This document shows, one piece after another, positions 17,366 to 26,151 of a stretch of 64,000 nt of DNA. This DNA comes from Hyunsoonleella pacifica (GTDB lineage: Bacteria > Bacteroidota > Bacteroidia > Flavobacteriales > Flavobacteriaceae): NCBI RefSeq assembly GCF_004310335.1, contig NZ_SIRS01000008.1:25044-89043 (forward strand), read 5' to 3'. Under the pieces are notes generated by a model that saw only the letters and a program-made list of their open reading frames with translations, was not told the origin of the DNA and searched no databases. A program made the translations under genes and the position numbers. Each line of letters begins with the position of its first letter. Positions within the stretch are counted from its first letter, which is position 1.

Positions 17366-17764
17366 ATGAACATTCACATACAAATTATCGGAAGTTTATT
17401 AGTTACCTTAAGCTTAATTCATCTTGCATTTCCAAAATATTTTAATTGGAAAACAGAATTCCAATCACTTAGTCTATTTAACAAGCAAATGGTTGGTGTT
17501 CATACATTTTTTATTGCCTTAATAGTGTTTTTAATGGGATTGCTTTGTTTGTTTTCAACCAAAGAACTAATTACTACATCTCTTGGAAAAACTATATGCC
17601 TTGGTTTAGGTGTTTTTTGGGGAATTAGATTATTGTTTCAACTTTTTGTTTACTCGCCTAAACTTTGGAAAGGAAAAAGATTTGAAACTATAATTCATAT
17701 GCTATTCACTGGCCTTTGGGCATATATAACAATAGTCTTTATGAGTGTTTCATTAAAAATTTAA
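17366..17764 (+). CDS. Small four-helix membrane protein of unknown function
   Basis: The 132-residue product has four transmembrane segments (about residues 5-24, 42-63, 74-93, 108-128). Conserved-looking features are FPKYFNWKTEF after helix 1 and the LFQLFVYSPKLWKGKRFE loop after helix 3. I do not recognise a named family. It lies 11 bases after the methyltransferase gene and 4 bases before the second DUF2071 gene, so it is in the same transcription unit. Confidence 0.7.
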   Translation: MNIHIQIIGSLLVTLSLIHLAFPKYFNWKTEFQSLSLFNKQMVGVHTFFIALIVFLMGLLCLFSTKELITTSLGKTICLGLGVFWGIRLLFQLFVYSPKLWKGKRFETIIHMLFTGLWAYITIVFMSVSLKI

Positions 17765-17768
17765 TATT

Positions 17769-18479
17769 ATGACATTTCTAAAAGCTTACTGGAAAAATCT
17801 TATTCTAATTAACTATAGCATAGATCCAGAAATATTACTACCCTATATACCAAACGGAACCACCTTAGATTTATACAATGGTAAATGCTACATAAGCCTT
17901 GTAGGATTCATGTTTAAAAACACAAAAGTGCTTGGTTTAAAACTTAAAAACCATGTTAATTTTGAAGAAGTAAATCTTCGGTTTTATGTAAAACAAAACA
18001 ACAAAAGAGGTGTTGTTTTTATAAAAGAAATTGTACCAAAACCTCTTATTACTATTATAGCAAATTCCATTTATAAAGAGCATTACCAAACAATGAAAAT
18101 GAAACATACTATAAATGAAAATAAAAAATCAAATTTTTATCAATATCAATGGTTAATCGATAATGAATGGCAGTCTATTTCTGTTACAACAGAAAAGATT
18201 CCTAAAATTATAATGGAAGACACATTGGATGAATTTATAACTGAACACTATTTTGGTTACACTAAAAATGGTTCTAAAACTCTAGAATATGAAGTTGAAC
18301 ACCCAAAATGGAAGCATTTACAAGTAATAGGTTATGATATTGATGTTGATTTCAAAAAAACATATGGGCAAAGTTTTAAATTTTTAAGCTCAAAAAAGCC
18401 CAAATCTGTCATTCTTGCAATAGGTTCTAAAATTACTGTTAGAGGCAAAAAAAAGCTTCAAAATCAAATTCTTAGATAA
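17769..18479 (+). CDS. DUF2071 (YqjF-like) protein, copy 2
   Basis: The 236-residue product shows the classical YqjF form of DUF2071: an N-terminal WKNLILINYSIDPEILLPYIPNGTTLD segment (only its key positions match copy 1), GKCYISLVGFMF, NLRFYVK, and a C-terminal hydrophobic SVILAIGSKITV strand. It is clearly diverged from copy 1 at 15889, which lacks the GxxYxxLVGF signature. The family function is unknown. It is the last gene of the operator-linked run, followed after about 48 bases by an ECF sigma factor gene. Confidence 0.8.
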   Translation: MTFLKAYWKNLILINYSIDPEILLPYIPNGTTLDLYNGKCYISLVGFMFKNTKVLGLKLKNHVNFEEVNLRFYVKQNNKRGVVFIKEIVPKPLITIIANSIYKEHYQTMKMKHTINENKKSNFYQYQWLIDNEWQSISVTTEKIPKIIMEDTLDEFITEHYFGYTKNGSKTLEYEVEHPKWKHLQVIGYDIDVDFKKTYGQSFKFLSSKKPKSVILAIGSKITVRGKKKLQNQILR

Positions 18480-18495
18480 AATGGAAATTTTACCT

Positions 18496-18503
18496 TATTT
18501 TTG
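18496..18503 (+). promoter_or_regulatory. Putative -7 element for the ECF sigma gene
   Basis: TATTTTTG matches TAnnTTTG and lies 24 bases before the ATG at 18528. No TTG is seen at 17-20 bases upstream, so transcription could also continue from the preceding operon. Confidence 0.35.
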
Positions 18504-18527
18504 AGATTCAAAAAAAGAGCTACGCTA

Positions 18528-19079
18528 ATGCCTGATCATAAAATTGACCCTAATAAATGGATAGACCTCTATTCTGATTACCTTTTTAATTACACCATTA
18601 CTCGTGTAAGTGATCGTGAGATTGCTCAAGATTTGGTACAAGAAACATTTTTAGCAGGGCTAAAATCCATGAAAAACTTTAAGGGAGAGGCTAGTGAGCG
18701 TACTTGGCTAATTTCAATTTTGAAACGTAAAATAATAGATCATTACCGAAAAATTAATTCTAATAAAGGCAAAGCAGAAGTAAGAATTAATTACAACGAT
18801 GCTGAAAGTGAAGGAGATTGGTTGGAAGAACGTGTAGCAGATCCTTTCGACAAAACAGCCGAGGATACTTTACAAAATAATGAGTTAGGCGATGCCATAC
18901 ATAATTGCTTAGGTAAATTACCTCAAAAACAAGCAGATGTTTTTAAGATGAAAACCATTTTAAATTACGAAACAGAAGTAATCTGTAATGAACTAGATAT
19001 TACTGCGTCTAACTTATGGGTTATCATCCACAGAGCAAGAACTGCCATGGCAGATTGCCTTGAAAAAAATTGGTTTTAA
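18528..19079 (+). CDS. ECF-type RNA polymerase sigma factor
   Basis: The 183-residue product has sigma region 2 at about residues 20-85, with DREIAQDLVQETFLAG and FKGEASERTWLISILKRKIIDHYRK. Region 4 is at about 130-178, with LGKLPQKQADVFKMK, then CNELDITASNLWVIIHRAR as the recognition helix-turn-helix. I use the ATG at 18528; a TTG at 18501 would add nine residues and sits in the -7 element. ECF factors direct RNA polymerase to specialised promoters and are usually held by an anti-sigma factor, for which the next small gene is the obvious candidate. Confidence 0.88.
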   Translation: MPDHKIDPNKWIDLYSDYLFNYTITRVSDREIAQDLVQETFLAGLKSMKNFKGEASERTWLISILKRKIIDHYRKINSNKGKAEVRINYNDAESEGDWLEERVADPFDKTAEDTLQNNELGDAIHNCLGKLPQKQADVFKMKTILNYETEVICNELDITASNLWVIIHRARTAMADCLEKNWF

Positions 19080-19081
19080 TT

Positions 19082-19336
19082 ATGAAAAAAGGATTATTAT
19101 TTATAAGCTGTGACGAGGCAAAACATATTTGTGATAAAGCACAATATGATGAGGCATCCTCATGGGAAAAAGTTAAGCTCAATATAAGATTATCTTGGTG
19201 TAGAATTACTAAGGCTTACTATAAGCGCAATACAAAGCTTACTGAAGTTTTAGAATCTGCAAAGACAGATTCTCTTCATCCTGAAGAGCGTAAATCTATG
19301 GCATCTAAATTTCAAGAAGAATTATCTAAGCACTAA
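19082..19336 (+). CDS. Small partner of the ECF sigma factor, degenerate zinc-finger anti-sigma-like
   Basis: The 84-residue soluble protein follows the sigma gene by two bases. Its layout (SCDEAKHICDKAQYDEASS, then WEKVKLNIRLSWCRITKAYYKRN) parallels the zf-HC2 anti-sigma domain, in which a first Cys-rich helix is followed by an HxxxCxxC helix. Here the His becomes Asn or Ser and only one of the last two Cys remains, so zinc binding is probably lost or changed. It has no transmembrane segment. From memory, homologues in databases are sometimes called glycine dehydrogenase because gcvP is nearby; nothing in the protein supports that name. Confidence 0.7.
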   Translation: MKKGLLFISCDEAKHICDKAQYDEASSWEKVKLNIRLSWCRITKAYYKRNTKLTEVLESAKTDSLHPEERKSMASKFQEELSKH

Positions 19337-20155
19337 TAATATAAATAGCCACAAAACAGGAATACTTTCTACCCAAAACGAACTGTAATATTTGTTTTGG
19401 TTTTTTTGTGCAAATATTAAAAACAAAACAGTTATTAACTGCACTAGAGCTAAAACCAAAACTTTGGTTTTAGATATATCATCCTTAAAAAATTCCAAGA
19501 TGAAAATAAATAGTGCCATAATAGTCCCAATTATCTTGGTGTACCTTACGCCAATCCTTTGCGGAATGGTAGATAACCTTAGACTATCGAACTTTAAATC
19601 GCGAATCTCAAAGGGAAGTATTAACAAAATAACAAAGCAAAAGCGTTGTATACCTGTAACATAAACATCAGTGTTTATTTCATATACGCTATTCAATAAA
19701 GGTAAAAAAACAGTAACACCGCTCCAAACAAGAGCAATCACATACACTTTTAAACCACCAATACTTCTCAGGTTATGGTTTTTATCAATAAAAAAACGCT
19801 TTGGTAAAAATGGTATCGCGTAAAAAAAAGTGATTAAACCAAAAGCACTGAGATAAATCATTATTTCTAATCGCAAATTAAGGGTGTAGTATACCATTAA
19901 AAGAAAACAGAAAAAAGAGAAAATCTGGATAGCTTTTAACCACCCTGCCAAACTTCTATGATGGAATTTAGCGAGTCCAAAATACTTCACAAAATTATAC
20001 CCCGTAATTGTAGCATAAAACACAAAATAAAGCACATCTATATCGTAGTACAAATTAAACTCCAGAAGTGTTACATACGTTAAAGCATAAACCGCTATAG
20101 CCACATGAATACTGCTATTGATGTAGAAATTAAAAAGTTGCTTTAAAACCTTCAT
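19322..20155 (-). CDS. UbiA-like polytopic membrane protein
   Basis: The 277-residue product has about eight transmembrane helices. Two polar stretches sit where UbiA prenyltransferases bind prenyl diphosphate: YNFVKYFGLAKFHH near residue 53 and LPFEIRDLKFD near residue 180, the second having the acidic DxxxD-like spacing. The first lacks the usual NDxxDxxxD, so catalytic function as a prenyltransferase is doubtful. Its 3' end overlaps that of the sigma partner gene by 15 bases in convergent orientation. It is widespread in Flavobacteriaceae by my recollection, but without an assigned role. Confidence 0.65.
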   Translation of the reverse strand: MKVLKQLFNFYINSSIHVAIAVYALTYVTLLEFNLYYDIDVLYFVFYATITGYNFVKYFGLAKFHHRSLAGWLKAIQIFSFFCFLLMVYYTLNLRLEIMIYLSAFGLITFFYAIPFLPKRFFIDKNHNLRSIGGLKVYVIALVWSGVTVFLPLLNSVYEINTDVYVTGIQRFCFVILLILPFEIRDLKFDSLRLSTIPQRIGVRYTKIIGTIMALFIFILEFFKDDISKTKVLVLALVQLITVLFLIFAQKNQNKYYSSFWVESIPVLWLFILLVLR

Positions 20156-20241
20156 ATTGTAAAAATAAACAAAGTGTTAATAAATGTAGTGAATGGTTAA
20201 AAACTTTCGTTTTCTTTCAATACAAGCTTTCGAATATTCAG

Positions 20242-20249
20242 TATTTTTG
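20242..20249 (+). promoter_or_regulatory. Putative -7 element upstream of gcvP
   Basis: TATTTTTG, matching TAnnTTTG, lies 28 bases before the gcvP ATG. A good -33 TTG is not seen. No glycine riboswitch fold is apparent in the 122-base gap. Confidence 0.35.
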
Positions 20250-20277
20250 CAAATTAAGTAATAAATCATAGCTAGAA

Positions 20278-23127
20278 ATGAACACAAATGCTTTCGCGCT
20301 TCGCCATATTGGACCTCGTGAAGAAGATCAAAAATTAATGTTAGAGGCTTTAGGTTTAGATTCTGTAGACCAATTAATTTCTGAAACTATTCCCCAAGAT
20401 ATTCGTCTAAAAACCCCTTTGAATTTAGACGCCCCTATGACAGAGTATGAGTACCTACTTCATATTCATGAACTCTCTAAAAAAAATAAAGCTAGAAAAA
20501 CTTATATAGGTTTAGGTTACCACCCAACTGTTATGCCTGCAGTAATACAAAGAAACATTCTTGAGAACCCAGGTTGGTACACTGCTTACACTCCGTATCA
20601 AGCTGAAATTGCACAAGGAAGACTAGAAGCTCTCTTAAATTTCCAAACTATGGTAACTGACTTAACAGGTATGGAAATAGCGAATGCCTCTCTTCTAGAT
20701 GAAAGTACCGCTGCAGCCGAAGCTATGAGTTTATTATTTGCGGTTAGAAGTAGAGCGCAAAAAAAAGCTGGTATCACTAATTTTTTTGTATCTAAAAACA
20801 TCTTACCCCAGACATTATCTTTATTACAAACCCGTGCCACACCTATAGGTATAAAATTGGTAATAGGTAAAGAGGAAGATTTTGATTTTTCTTCTGACTT
20901 TTTTGGAGCTATTTTACAATACCCTGGGAAAGACGGCCTGATAACCGATATAAAATCGTTTATAGAAAAAGCAAATGCAGCGGAAATTAAAGTTGCCGTT
21001 GCTGCCGACATTTTAAGTCTTATAAAGCTTGAAGCTCCTGGTAAATTTGGAGCCGATGTAGTTGTTGGCACTACACAACGCTTTGGCATCCCCATGGGAT
21101 ATGGTGGCCCACATGCAGCTTACTTTGCCACTAAAGAAGCTTATAAAAGAGATATTCCCGGCCGTATTATTGGAGTTACCAAAGACACAAACGGTAATCG
21201 GGCATTACGCATGGCACTTCAAACTCGCGAACAGCATATTAAACGCGACAAAGCCACATCCAACATTTGTACAGCACAAGTGTTGCTGGCCGTTATGGCT
21301 AGCATGTATGCTGTGTTCCATGGACCAAAAGGCCTTAAATTTATAGCCAACAAAGTACATAATAAAGCGTCTAAACTTGCTGAAGTATTAGAAGCATTGG
21401 GCTATAAGCAAGTGAATTCATCATTTTTTGATACATTACAAATCAAAACCAAATCGAAAAAAATAAAACAAGTAGCTTCTGAGAAAAAAGTAAATCTTTG
21501 GTATCCAGATAAAAACACGGTAACTGTTTCCATAAATGAAACTACTTCAATAAGAGATATTAATTATTTGATTTCAATTTTTGCAGAAGCAGCAGGAAAA
21601 GAAACTATTGAAATTTCAGAAGTATCTCCAGCCAATAACATTGAATCTTCGGTAGTTAGAACGTCAGATTTTTTGACCTTAGATGTATTTAATAAATACC
21701 ATTCTGAAACAGAGTTAATGCGTTATATCAAATCTTTAGAACGTAAAGATTTAGCATTAAACCACTCCATGATTTCATTAGGCTCATGCACTATGAAACT
21801 TAATGCAGCCTCTGAAATGTTACCATTGAGTATTTTTAAATGGGCCAATATACATCCTTTTGTGCCCAAAAAGCAAGCTAAAGGATATTTAGAGGTTTTA
21901 AAAGAGCTGGAAGACCAGCTTACAGAAATTACTGGTTTTGCTGCTACATCTCTACAACCAAACTCTGGAGCTCAAGGAGAATTTGCTGGACTTATGGTAA
22001 TTAAAGCTTACCACGAGTCTCGTAATGATCATCATAGAAATATATGTTTAATTCCATCTTCAGCTCATGGAACAAACCCCGCCAGTGCTGTTATGGCAGG
22101 TATGAAGGTAGTTGTAACCAAATCTACTGAAGAAGGTAATATTGATGTTGACGATTTGCGTGAAAAAGCAGAATTACATAAAGACAACCTAGCTGCATTA
22201 ATGGTAACCTATCCTTCTACGCATGGCGTTTACGAATCCGCTATAAAGGAGGTTACTAAAATTGTACACGACAATGGCGGACAAGTATATATGGATGGTG
22301 CCAACATGAATGCCCAAGTAGGATTAACTAATCCTGGAAATATTGGTGCAGATGTTTGCCACCTAAATCTGCACAAAACCTTTGCTATTCCTCATGGTGG
22401 CGGTGGTCCAGGTGTTGGGCCAATATGCGTTGCTAAACAATTAGTGCCATTTTTACCAGGAAATCCTATAATTAAAACTGGAGGAAAAGATGCTATTACA
22501 GCAATTTCGGCAGCACCTTATGGTTCTGCTTTGGCTTGCTTAATATCATACGGCTACATAAAAATGCTTGGAGCAGAAGGTTTAACTGAATCTACAAAAG
22601 TTGCCATTTTAAACGCAAACTATATTAAACATAGGTTAGATGGGTATTATGACACTTTATATTCAGGAGAAAAAGGAAGAGCAGCTCACGAAATGATTAT
22701 TGACTGTCGTCCATTTAAAGCTCAAGGTATTGAAGTAACTGATATTGCAAAACGATTAATGGATTATGGTTTCCATGCACCAACAGTATCATTCCCTGTT
22801 GCAGGCACCATGATGATAGAACCTACCGAAAGTGAAAGCAAAGAAGAAATGGATCGCTTTTGTGATGCTATGATATCTATTAAAGAAGAAATAGATGTAG
22901 TTTCAAAAGATGAACCAAATAATGTACTTAAAAATGCACCACATACTTTAGAGATGATTACCTCTGATGAATGGTACTTACCTTATTCTAGAGAAAAAGC
23001 TGCATTTCCATTAGATTTTATAAGATCTAATAAGTTTTGGCCTTCTGTAAGACGAGTAGATGATGCCTATGGCGATAGAAATTTAATATGCACTTGTGCT
23101 CCTATTGAAGATTATGTTGAAGCATAA
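20278..23127 (+). CDS. gcvP: Glycine dehydrogenase (aminomethyl-transferring), P protein
   Basis: The 949-residue length equals the full-size fused P protein, with both halves present. The N-terminal half begins FALRHIGPREEDQ. The C-terminal half holds the pyridoxal phosphate lysine in LNLHK700TFAIPHGGGGPG, the usual P-protein site. The enzyme decarboxylates glycine and passes the aminomethyl group to the lipoyl H protein in the glycine cleavage system, feeding one-carbon metabolism. The other gcv genes are not in the window. It stands alone, followed by about 60 bases and a terminator. Confidence 0.97.
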   Translation: MNTNAFALRHIGPREEDQKLMLEALGLDSVDQLISETIPQDIRLKTPLNLDAPMTEYEYLLHIHELSKKNKARKTYIGLGYHPTVMPAVIQRNILENPGWYTAYTPYQAEIAQGRLEALLNFQTMVTDLTGMEIANASLLDESTAAAEAMSLLFAVRSRAQKKAGITNFFVSKNILPQTLSLLQTRATPIGIKLVIGKEEDFDFSSDFFGAILQYPGKDGLITDIKSFIEKANAAEIKVAVAADILSLIKLEAPGKFGADVVVGTTQRFGIPMGYGGPHAAYFATKEAYKRDIPGRIIGVTKDTNGNRALRMALQTREQHIKRDKATSNICTAQVLLAVMASMYAVFHGPKGLKFIANKVHNKASKLAEVLEALGYKQVNSSFFDTLQIKTKSKKIKQVASEKKVNLWYPDKNTVTVSINETTSIRDINYLISIFAEAAGKETIEISEVSPANNIESSVVRTSDFLTLDVFNKYHSETELMRYIKSLERKDLALNHSMISLGSCTMKLNAASEMLPLSIFKWANIHPFVPKKQAKGYLEVLKELEDQLTEITGFAATSLQPNSGAQGEFAGLMVIKAYHESRNDHHRNICLIPSSAHGTNPASAVMAGMKVVVTKSTEEGNIDVDDLREKAELHKDNLAALMVTYPSTHGVYESAIKEVTKIVHDNGGQVYMDGANMNAQVGLTNPGNIGADVCHLNLHKTFAIPHGGGGPGVGPICVAKQLVPFLPGNPIIKTGGKDAITAISAAPYGSALACLISYGYIKMLGAEGLTESTKVAILNANYIKHRLDGYYDTLYSGEKGRAAHEMIIDCRPFKAQGIEVTDIAKRLMDYGFHAPTVSFPVAGTMMIEPTESESKEEMDRFCDAMISIKEEIDVVSKDEPNNVLKNAPHTLEMITSDEWYLPYSREKAAFPLDFIRSNKFWPSVRRVDDAYGDRNLICTCAPIEDYVEA

Positions 23128-23190
23128 AATAGCTTTTGAACATCGTAATTTATTTTAAAAAATTATTACACCTTAGATAAAACAAATTAT

Positions 23191-23224
23191 ATTGCTTTTG
23201 GTTAATTAATCAAAAGCAATTTTT
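23191..23224 (+). terminator. Intrinsic terminator after gcvP
   Basis: ATTGCTTTTG and CAAAAGCAAT pair perfectly around an AT-rich loop, followed by TTTT. It lies about 64 bases after the gcvP stop and just before the next gene. Confidence 0.75.
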
Positions 23225-23230
23225 CTGTTT

Positions 23231-24289
23231 ATGAATATTAAAATTACTGGTACAGGAAGCTATATTCCATCAACTGTAGAGAAGAACGAGAACTTTCATA
23301 ATCATGAATTTTTAAATACTGATGGCTCAGTAATTGCTTCTCCAAATGAGGTTATTGTCGAAAAATTCAAGTCCATAACAGGTATTTCTGAACGTCGTTA
23401 TGCTAAGAATCATCTAAACTCTTCAGATTTAGGTTTTTTTGCTGCCGAAAAAGCCATTGAAGATGCCAATATCGATCCTGAAACTATAGACTACATCATA
23501 GTAGCTCATAATTTTGGAGATGTTAAATATGGTACAATACAAGGCGACTTTTTACCATCTTTAGCCGCTAGAATTAAACACAGCTTACGTATTAAAAATC
23601 CAAAATGTATCGCTTACGATTTATTGTTTGGTTGTCCTGGCTGGGTTGAAGGTGTTATTCAAGCTCAAGCCTTTATAAAATCTGGCATGGCTAAACGTTG
23701 TTTGGTAATAGGTACAGAAACCCTTTCTAGAGTTGTTGATAAGCATGACAGAGATGCTATGATTTTCTCAGATGGTGCAGGAGCTACAATAGTTGAAGCT
23801 ACTGAAGAAGAAGGTGGTATTTTAGCACACGAATCTGCTAGTTTCACTTATGATGAAGCCTATTTCCTATTCTTTGGAAATTCCAACAATCCAGAACTTG
23901 ATAAAGATACACGTTACATTAAAATGGATGGTCGTAAAATTTACGAATTTGCACTGGTAAACGTCCCAAAAGCCATGAAAGATTGTTTGGACAAAAGTGG
24001 TGTAGACATCAAAGATGTAAAGAAAATTTTTATACATCAAGCCAATGAAAAAATGGATGAAGCCATTTTAAAACGATTCTACAGACTCTATAAAACAGAT
24101 ATTCCAGAGCATGTAATGCCCATGAGTATCCAAAAATTAGGAAATAGCTCTGTAGCTACCGTACCTACCTTGTTTGATCTTGTAAAAAACAATCAGCTCC
24201 CTCCTCACGAATTACACAAAGGAGACGCTGTAATTTTTGCTAGTGTTGGTGCTGGTATGCATATTAATGCTGTGGTTTATAAACATTAA
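23231..24289 (+). CDS. 3-oxoacyl-ACP synthase III-like condensing enzyme
   Basis: The 352-residue protein has the KAS III catalytic triad: Cys135 in LLFGCPGW, His269 in IHQANEKMD, and Asn305 in KLGNSSVATVP. The overall length is slightly above typical FabH (about 320), because of an insert near residues 205-230. It probably condenses acyl-CoA with malonyl-ACP, or a related acyl primer. The neighbours are a FkbM methyltransferase and a glycosyltransferase and not the fab genes, so a role in a specialised lipid or surface glycan is as likely as housekeeping fatty-acid initiation. Confidence 0.85.
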   Translation: MNIKITGTGSYIPSTVEKNENFHNHEFLNTDGSVIASPNEVIVEKFKSITGISERRYAKNHLNSSDLGFFAAEKAIEDANIDPETIDYIIVAHNFGDVKYGTIQGDFLPSLAARIKHSLRIKNPKCIAYDLLFGCPGWVEGVIQAQAFIKSGMAKRCLVIGTETLSRVVDKHDRDAMIFSDGAGATIVEATEEEGGILAHESASFTYDEAYFLFFGNSNNPELDKDTRYIKMDGRKIYEFALVNVPKAMKDCLDKSGVDIKDVKKIFIHQANEKMDEAILKRFYRLYKTDIPEHVMPMSIQKLGNSSVATVPTLFDLVKNNQLPPHELHKGDAVIFASVGAGMHINAVVYKH

Positions 24290-24314
24290 AAACAGCTCTC
24301 TACTTAATAATTAT

Positions 24315-25217
24315 ATGCAATTAATCTACAAGATTATTTATAATTCAACAATAAACAAATTATTGAGGCGAATTAATTATACTATACGTAATTATATCCC
24401 CAATAAAATAAAGCTACCACCTTCAGGCATTTTAAAACTAAAAACAGACTCAGGATACATTAAGATAGCAACAAATCAAACAAGCTATCTTACACAGTTA
24501 CTATACTGGAATGGTTATAAAAATTTTGAATATTCAGAGATATTCGAAAAACTCTCCAAGGATATAAATGTTTTTCTTGATATTGGCTCTAATATTGGCT
24601 ATTACTCATTACTAGCAGCAACATCTAATCCCAATATAAAAGCCTATGCGTTTGAGCCTGCCTTAGGACCAAAGCACTATTTAAAGCAGAATATCTCTAA
24701 GAATAAGCTTCAAGCACAAATAAAAAATATAGATGTTGCCATAAGTAACACTTCTGGGAACATAGATTTTTATGAAGTAGAAAATGTAAAATATAAATAT
24801 TTAAAATACAACCTAGCAGGAGAAGGAAATGCTGGTACAAAAACAACCTCGAGAAACTTTATTAAAAATACCGTTAAAGCTATTACATTAAAAGATTTCG
24901 TTAAAAATGAAGGTATTAAAAACATAGACCTTATAAAGATAGATACCGAGGGTACAGAGATAGATATTTTAAACTCTGGGAGTGCTATAATCAAACAACA
25001 TGAACCTATTGTGATCTGCGAAACGTTGTTTAATACAATCGAGAACGAATTAGATACTTTTTTTAAAGAACTGGACTACCTATTTTATAACCACACAAAA
25101 CAAGGATTGGTAAAGGTTGATACATTGAAAAGAATTGAAGATGACGGCATTAGAAATTGCTTTTTTGTACCAAAATCGAAAATTGATTTAGTTTCTGAAT
25201 TTATCTCTAAAAACTAG
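24315..25217 (+). CDS. FkbM-family methyltransferase
   Basis: I start the 300-residue protein at the ATG at 24315, since the frame upstream overlaps the KAS III-like gene. The SAM-binding loop is DIGSNIGYYSLLAA (about residues 95-108). The FkbM signature region follows: YAFEPALGP, DVAISNTSGNIDFYE, and IDLIKIDTEGTEIDIL. FkbM enzymes O-methylate sugars or polyketides, and in bacteria they often sit in surface polysaccharide loci. The adjacent glycosyltransferase fits a glycan role. Confidence 0.87.
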   Translation: MQLIYKIIYNSTINKLLRRINYTIRNYIPNKIKLPPSGILKLKTDSGYIKIATNQTSYLTQLLYWNGYKNFEYSEIFEKLSKDINVFLDIGSNIGYYSLLAATSNPNIKAYAFEPALGPKHYLKQNISKNKLQAQIKNIDVAISNTSGNIDFYEVENVKYKYLKYNLAGEGNAGTKTTSRNFIKNTVKAITLKDFVKNEGIKNIDLIKIDTEGTEIDILNSGSAIIKQHEPIVICETLFNTIENELDTFFKELDYLFYNHTKQGLVKVDTLKRIEDDGIRNCFFVPKSKIDLVSEFISKN

Positions 25218-25264
25218 TTAAAAGTTCTGTAGAATTCATTAATAAGTTTAATTTTAGCCTTATT

Positions 25265-26116
25265 ATGAATTTTTACATCGTCATACCAGCCCATAACGAA
25301 TCAGATTCTATCGGCCTAACTTTGTATTCGCTTTCACAACAAACATTAAAACCAAAGCACATTGTTGTTGTCAACGATAATTCTACAGACAAAACAGAAT
25401 CTGTAGTTGATGGCTATGCACAAAAGCATGATTTTATATCTTTAGTTAACATTACATCTTCAGATAGACATCTACCTGGTGCTAAAATTATTAATGCTTT
25501 TTACAAAGGTTATGAAACCTTAGATGATAATTATGATATTATATGTAAGTTTGATGCAGATCTCATTTTTCCTGAAAATTACCTAGAGCAACTCGCCTAT
25601 CATTTTAAAGCAGAAGAAAAACTAGGTATGGCTTCTGGGTTTTGCTATATAGAAAAAAATGGAAATTGGGTATTAGAAAATCTAACTAGAAAAGATCACA
25701 TTCGCGGTGCGCTAAAGGCATATAGAAAAGACTGCTTTTTACAAATTGGAAAACTAAAACCATCCATGGGTTGGGATACCGTAGATGAACTACTAGCCCA
25801 GTATTATGACTGGACAATTAAAACGGACGACACATTGCATGTAAAACACTTAAAGCCTACAGGTATCAGTTACAACAAAGCTTCAAAGCACCTTCAAGGC
25901 GAAGCTATGTACAAAATGCGTTATGGTCTTTTAATTTCATTGATTTCAGCTATAAAACTTAGCTTTAAAAAAGGAAAAATCAGTTTGTTCAAAAATTATA
26001 TGGGTGGTTATTTTGAAGCTAAAAAAAATAATCTTGAGTTTTTAGTATCAGAAGATGAAGGTAAATTTATTAGAAATTTACGATGGAAAGGTATGATTGG
26101 TAAATTGAAAGCCTAA
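25265..26116 (+). CDS. Family 2 glycosyltransferase
   Basis: The 283-residue protein has the GT-A fold of GT2 enzymes: YIVIPAHNESDSIGLTL at the N-terminus, VVVNDNSTDKTE for the nucleotide-sugar pocket, and CKFDADLIFP supplying the DxD-type metal site. There are no transmembrane helices, so it acts at the cytoplasmic face on a lipid-linked or protein acceptor. It follows the FkbM gene by 47 bases on the same strand. The donor sugar and acceptor are unknown. Confidence 0.88.
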   Translation: MNFYIVIPAHNESDSIGLTLYSLSQQTLKPKHIVVVNDNSTDKTESVVDGYAQKHDFISLVNITSSDRHLPGAKIINAFYKGYETLDDNYDIICKFDADLIFPENYLEQLAYHFKAEEKLGMASGFCYIEKNGNWVLENLTRKDHIRGALKAYRKDCFLQIGKLKPSMGWDTVDELLAQYYDWTIKTDDTLHVKHLKPTGISYNKASKHLQGEAMYKMRYGLLISLISAIKLSFKKGKISLFKNYMGGYFEAKKNNLEFLVSEDEGKFIRNLRWKGMIGKLKA

Positions 26117-26151
26117 AACTTCTAAACAAACTTAAAGCTACAAACTTTTAA

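Noticed and set aside
20156..20277. Glycine riboswitch upstream of gcvP
   Set aside because: The 122-base gap is AT-rich, with no GC-rich tandem aptamer pattern and no terminator hairpin.
20598..21095. Minus-strand open frame of 165 codons within gcvP
   Set aside because: Antisense to a highly conserved enzyme, with no recognisable protein features.
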